A stretch of 64,000 nt of DNA, taken from positions 5,940,619 through 6,004,618 of the forward strand of contig NW_015622543.1 of NCBI RefSeq assembly GCF_000835495.1. The letters run 5' to 3'. The DNA is from Cladophialophora immunda. Its lineage: Eukaryota > Ascomycota > Eurotiomycetes > Chaetothyriales > Herpotrichiellaceae. The notes below the pieces were generated by a model. It was not told the DNA's origin, did no database searches, and worked only from the letters and a program-made list of their open reading frames with translations. The translations under genes were made by a program, and so were the position numbers. The number at the start of each line of letters is the position of its first letter. Position 1 is the first letter of the stretch. Shown piece by piece: positions 59,428 through 64,000 of the stretch.

Positions 59428-60152
59428 ATGCTGGAAGTCCCTCCATGGCATTCAGTGGACGTTGTCATCGCAAATACGGGAATTGTGGGACATGATGGGC
59501 TCCTAGGATTTGATCGTATGCCCAAGCGCTTCCGGGATGGCTTCTTTCTCACACATATCGAAGCAGCACAAGCAATCTTAGCCAAGCCCGATTTGAAAAG
59601 AAAACAGATCAACTTCATTAGCGTAATGTACAGATTGCATCATTTTCAACGTCAACATGGCGAGGACAGTTCGTTGAGAGGTTGCCTCGTTCTGCAGGGA
59701 CCACTTGCTGGTTATCTTGACGCGGTTAGTTCTCCAGAATATAATGCTTCCAAATTCGCCCTCCGTTGGTTACTGCGGTGTCTTCGACACACGTCACCTC
59801 AACACAGCACTAGGGTTCTTTATGTCGTCCCATGATATGAGACACTGTTTCCCTTGAATTATCATGTAAACTGATCAGGTATACATGATCAAAGTGGATG
59901 AAGACAAAGACTTTTACCCAAGAATGCTTCAACGACCTCAGGGCAGCCGGAACAGAATTTGCGGAGATGGAGGACGGTGCAAGTGCAGCACTGAGATCCG
60001 CTTGCGATGAAAACATTCACGGTTTGTTTTCCCATTCAGCATCACTATTGTAAGGTCATACATTACCTTTGCTAGGCGTGTCATTCGCGATTGTTCCTCG
60101 AAGCTGGTCGCCGCGCGGATATGTCGATGACTATAATTTGAGGCGACATTAG
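59428..60152 (+). pseudogene. Short-chain dehydrogenase/reductase remnant
   Basis: The frame from 59428 shows SDR landmarks: VDVVIANTGIVG (the NAG region), INFISVM, and the active-site YNASK in SSPEYNASKFALRWLL. Beyond 59835 the family continues in other frames: MKTKTFTQECFNDLRAAGTEF, then after a probable intron VSFAIVPRSWSPRGYVDDYN up to a stop at 60152. The N-terminal nucleotide-binding GxxxGxG motif is missing upstream, and the centre needs a frame change no good intron explains. It resembles the 15-hydroxyprostaglandin-dehydrogenase-like SDRs of fungi. Most likely a decayed gene. Confidence 0.6.
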
Positions 60153-60722
60153 CTGGGTGCGGCTACCAAAACGGGTATATCATCTCGCGATGGATCATAG
60201 AGCACGTATATCCAATGCCGATGGAGCATGAAAGATCTCATGGACCCTTACTTGACTGAGCTTGTTTTATCGCCTTGATTGTGGTATAATTTGTGTCACT
60301 CCCGACTAATTTCATGAATTTCTCCGTTTTGGAGCTACCTCTATTGTTCGGAAGCATTCTGTATAATTTCTGACAGATTTGCGTCTGTGAATCTTTGTGA
60401 TGGATCCCAGGGTGGAGAATTTCCTCTTATTCGGCAACCATTTCATGACCTTCTGGGACTCTGTAGGAGAAATACTGATTTGAATCTCTCTTGTGTGTGT
60501 AGCGAGATAACATCTACAGGTTCTTAGTTGGTTGATCCCTTGATCACAGTCAATTTCTAGAGCACACAGTAAGCTGGGCGCCGATGAGCAAGTGGTATTC
60601 TAATTTTGCAATACCGCGCCTCATCAAGAGATAGGGAAGTGATTAAATCGAGAAATAAAAGAGACACTAGTGACATGACATCTAATAATATCGTCGGCTC
60701 TCTGAGTTTATTCGGCGCCAGA
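60153..60722. other. Intergenic region, no supported gene
   Basis: About 570 bp, somewhat AT-rich, between the SDR remnant and the alcohol dehydrogenase 3' end. Nothing recognised. Confidence 0.45.
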
Positions 60723-62039
60723 TCACTGGGAGCGCTTTTCCAGCTTGCATTCTCCCTTTTGCCACGGGGTGGCTATAACTTTAATGTGTGATCTCTCCTT
60801 GATCAGAGCCTCAAATCCATCATGTACCACTTGATCCAGGTGCAATCTAGCTGTGATCATCTTCTCGACATGCTTTAGTTTCCCTATGAGAAGTCATGTT
60901 AGAACGGGCCGACATGAACTTACAGAGGCAATTTACCTGAGCTGATTGCTTCTATAACCTCTTCAAATTCCTCAGATGAGTAGATCAATGCGCCTTGATA
61001 CGTAATCTCCTTACGCAAAATCATATTTGGATCGAAGGTGACCGGCCGCTCAAACATTCCCACATTGACGACCACACCGCCTGGCCGTACAGAGATAAGG
61101 GCTCCTTCGAAGGACTTTGCAACACCTGCACATTCAAAAACGACATGAGGGCCTTCTGCTTCTCCAAACTCGCGAAGGGCGCCACTGAGGTCTGTCTTCG
61201 AAGGGTCAAAGATAGCACTGGCGCCAAACTCCTGGGCTCGGGCAATTCGCTGAGGGGACAGCTCGGAGACCAGGATGGATTGCACCCCAAATGCTTGAAG
61301 CGACAAAAGAATTGCGAGTCCGATCGGACCTGGTTAGGAGGTCACTTGAAAGATTCTTGAAGAAGCAGTCGAATATCTCGAGGTGGACTCACCCGCGCCC
61401 ATGATCATAGCTGTTTGCCCTGGTTCGATCTTGCTAATTTTGACTGCATGCCATGCGACTGCCAGTGGCTCGACGAGAGCACCCACATCAAGAGGGATAT
61501 TTTCAGGGAGACTATGAACCGTCTGTTGGTCCACACACACATACTCGGCGAAACCGCCACCAGTACCACTGTATCCAACCCATCCCAGCTTTTCGCATAG
61601 CTTGGGAACGCCGCGCTTGCAAGCTCCGCAGGTACCGTCATATATGATGGGTTCTACAACCACCCTCTGGCCGACTTTCCACCTCTTTGCGTCGGATCCA
61701 ACTTCGACGATCGTCCCAGCAAATTCATGACCTGTAATCCGATGGTTGAGTTTTCTAGAACCCCAACTTTAGATTCTCTACATACCCAGAATGCAGGGCG
61801 CAGTCTTCCCTGTTAGACAATGTGGCTTGCTTGGGACCGTGAATGGTCCAACCAAGTACTCGTGCAAGTCTCTTGTGGTCAGTGATTAACCGAGGTGTAG
61901 AAAAGGACTATTCAACTTTACCTGACCCGCAGATTCCTGCCCATTCATTTTTAATTTTGACCATGTTCGGTCCACAATGTGGTTCGGGGACATCGTCCAC
62001 TCGAAGGTCGCACCTAGCATGGAATTGAAGGGCTCTCAT
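60723..62039 (-). CDS. Zinc-containing alcohol/polyol dehydrogenase (butanediol/threonine dehydrogenase-like MDR)
   Basis: Five exons (62039-61922, 61869-61786, 61731-61393, 61329-60937, 60883-60723) give 364 aa. Catalytic-zinc motifs CGICGSDLHEY (across intron 1) and LGHEFAGTI (across intron 2) are present, with VVVEPIIYDGTCGACKRG for the structural zinc. The first of the usual four Cys in that loop is Asp, as in other fungal relatives. The Rossmann motif MIMGAG/PIGLAILL spans intron 3, and MITARLHLDQVVHDGFEAL marks the C-terminal region. It resembles (R,R)-butanediol, sorbitol or threonine dehydrogenases and uses NAD(P). The ATG at 62039 directly precedes the family N terminus. The substrate is not predictable. 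Confidence 0.9.
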
Positions 62040-62616
62040 ATTTCTCGATATAATTGTGCGTAGTGATCCTCGAATCGACTACGAAGAGAACATAAGTGCT
62101 TCGGGGTTGTCTGAAATAGTCTCTCAGACTTGCCCCGCACGATTAGCTCTTCTGCGCTGGAGATTCGAGGCCCGCTACTTAGGGGCGGATCCTATTTTGT
62201 ACGGACTTTGCAAAGCCGGGCGCATATCCACTGAGCTATCTTGTGCTGAGTTGAACAGTGGAATTTTCTCTCGGCCACTGCACTATAGACCATGGCAATC
62301 ATAGGAGATTTGATCGCCTTGCAGTTTTGACATCGCATTAGGGGAGTCCCATACTCTCCAAAGACAACAAGGGGAGATGATCCCCCTGAAAACGCGAAAT
62401 AAATTTCTTCTTTTCAAATCCATTAATAAAATGGGTTTTTTCCAGGGGCCGAAATCGGTAAAATTAAAGAGAGAAGGGTCCAAGATGAAATGGCTGGCCG
62501 CTTCAAGAGAGCCCCAAGCGCCTCTAGACATACTTTGGCCGCTATGGTTGATAGAGTAACTTTCCAAAGCCAGTTCCGTAGCGTCTACGAAAATATGGGC
62601 AAGAGAAGTGTAACTG
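62040..62616. other. Intergenic region, no supported gene
   Basis: About 580 bp upstream of the alcohol dehydrogenase. A tRNA-like stretch at about 62,150-62,245 was examined and rejected. Nothing else seen. Confidence 0.45.
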
Positions 62617-63662
62617 CTAATCAGCCGAGCCAGGGTTACTCCTCATGCGAATGGCGATGGAGAAATAGACCTGTAGAGATTTCAGGATTTCGTCCAGCAG
62701 TCGCAACCACTCAGCATCGGTTGGGTCCACGGCCGCACGGTCTGATCTGAGAGCTTCGGCAACTAAGGTTGCTGCGGCCACGTATGAATTGTCCAGCATA
62801 ACGGTGGCGGTGTTTTGGACGGCGAATGTCCTAATATAAGTGATACCCAGACGCGCAATTTCCACGGCATTATCGTGGACAAGTCGACGTGAGGCTTCAT
62901 GCGTCCAGCCCTTCAGAACAGGTGGCCGAGTATCGCTCCGTCCTTGTTTGCGCAATTGCGCTTTCTGTACTTTGAGTTGGGAAGTGAATGCAGCAACATT
63001 TGGATCCGGAAGTACTGCATGTGCAATCCAAAGCTCAGAGAGTCGAGACCGGACAGATTGTCCCTCTCTAATACAATGTCCACTGGTAGCGTCGCGTGCG
63101 ACCTCGTCAGCTTTTGCTCGAAATTTGATGGTCTGTCGAGCGTATGGGCCTGGATCGGCAGTTGGCCATTGACTAATTGTCGTCATTTCGGCGACATAAA
63201 TGCAAAGGTCAAACCAGGCTCTCAGTGTCGTTTTGCCGGACACGTCAATATTGGAGGGTCCGGGCGACAGGCAGGACAGAGTGGTGGAGTACGGCCAGCC
63301 CAGATGGAAGTTCCAGAGAGTTTCAGAAATCAGGCAGCTTATGGCGACAGTGCGACGAGTTCTCCTACTCATCACATCAGGGATCTCGTCGCCGTCACCT
63401 TCCAATAATGTCTGGTGCAGGCCAAGATCGAAAGTCAGAGGCTATGCAATCCCTATCCAACTCAGTCAGGTCGCGATTCTGATAGAGTGACAATCAAGAA
63501 GCACTCACCACAGCATATCCACACAGTCCTATCACGACCCAAGGTCATCACGTAGTAGCTGAGAAAGAGCATCCCTTGTAAAGTCGCGATGTTTGGATCT
63601 TCAAGTTCCGACACGATATCGGATTTGGCGATTCTTGTGTAGGCTGGAACTAATGCGCGCAC
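62617..63662 (-). pseudogene. Fungal-specific transcription factor, partial and interrupted by a stop
   Basis: The 5' part (DPNIATLQGMLFLSYYVMTLGRDRTVWICC) and the 3' part (EGDGDEIPDVMSRRTRRTVAI onward to 62617) are consecutive pieces of a PF04082 middle-homology domain. A standard intron (donor GTGAGT, acceptor GGATAG at about 63453) joins them, but the family reading then meets a TAG at 63442-63444: GIA, stop, PLTFDLGLHQTLLEGD. No intron signal removes it. No zinc cluster is found between 63663 and the window edge, so the N terminus is either outside the window or lost. Best called a decayed regulator. A sequencing error at the TAG would change that. Confidence 0.6.
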
Positions 63663-64000
63663 CGCGAATTACAAGCTAACAGAGAGCTCTCTAGGAACTT
63701 TGAGTAGCATTGTGATCGTTGCCCCCGATCACGATGGGACAGGAAACTCTCACTGTGGATGACAGCAATACTCAGGGTTTGGAAATTTCAGTAGTTGTTA
63801 AATAACGACTTTTTCGGTTGAGTAGAGTTCATGTCAATCTGTAATTCAAACGACTGATAGTCAGGAGCATGATGATTGCGAACCATACCGGTAGGTGAAG
63901 AGACATGCAGAGGGTATGTTAGGCCAAAGTATATGCCTAGATAGGATCTGTCTGATAGCTAGTCGTCAAAGCCAGATCGAGTCGAAGGGTCATCACCTCA
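63663..64000. other. Window edge, nothing supported
   Basis: Upstream of the interrupted regulator. Minus-strand frames are short and broken. Fragments may belong to its 5' part, but none is convincing. Confidence 0.35.

Noticed and set aside
62150..62245. tRNA-like stretch on the minus strand (ATAGCTCAGTGG followed by a TTGCAAA loop)
   Set aside because: The D-loop and a Cys-type anticodon loop look right, but the distance to the TCGAAT segment is too long, the T stem does not pair and no acceptor stem forms. At most a degraded tRNA.

Overview
The window looks like nuclear DNA of a filamentous ascomycete (Pezizomycotina; Hypocreales or a related Sordariomycete is my best guess, at low confidence). 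The reasons are short 44-90 nt introns with GTRNGT donors and CTRAY-like branch sites in nearly every gene, many Zn2Cys6 regulators, fungal-only families (MED5, DUF7580, DUF6590), and an AT-rich hAT transposon with point mutations typical of repeat-induced mutation. All exon models were read by eye from splice signals and family motifs.

Left part, about 1-17,800: conserved housekeeping genes. A Cdc25-type Ras exchange factor runs off the left edge. It is followed by a Zn2Cys6 finger fused to a maltose-acetyltransferase-like protein, then the mismatch-repair/meiosis protein MLH3, which is divergent from Mediator subunit MED5, and a Zn2Cys6 regulator convergent with MED5. Intergenic regions here are long (0.6-2.9 kb).

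Middle, about 17,800-38,800: accessory DNA. A small metabolic cassette (SnoaL/NTF2-like protein, DHPS-type metallo-beta-lactamase, BBE-type FAD oxidase) lies at 20.6-24.6 kb. A head-to-head pair, C2H2-DUF6590 and DUF7580, follows at 26.1-31.1 kb, and both members appear to carry a premature TGA. A six-exon P450 lies at 32.4-34.3 kb. A complete 3.3 kb hAT element with 19 bp terminal inverted repeats and an 8 bp target duplication is inserted into an already decayed MFS transporter gene.

Right part, about 39,000-62,000: a block rich in genes for oxidative metabolism. It holds a P450, a cupin, a LigB/DODA-type extradiol dioxygenase, an aldehyde-dehydrogenase-like protein that lacks the catalytic cysteine and has a C-terminal membrane anchor, a CocE/NonD acyl hydrolase, a C2H2+Zn2Cys6 regulator head-to-head with a second regulator that has no visible DNA-binding domain, an FAD phenol hydroxylase, a quinone oxidoreductase, a decayed SDR and a zinc alcohol dehydrogenase. 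No polyketide synthase, NRPS, terpene cyclase or prenyltransferase is present. Hydroxylation, ring cleavage, hydrolysis and redox steps plus two regulators suggest a catabolic or detoxification cluster for an aromatic compound. The right edge holds a disrupted fungal-specific transcription factor.
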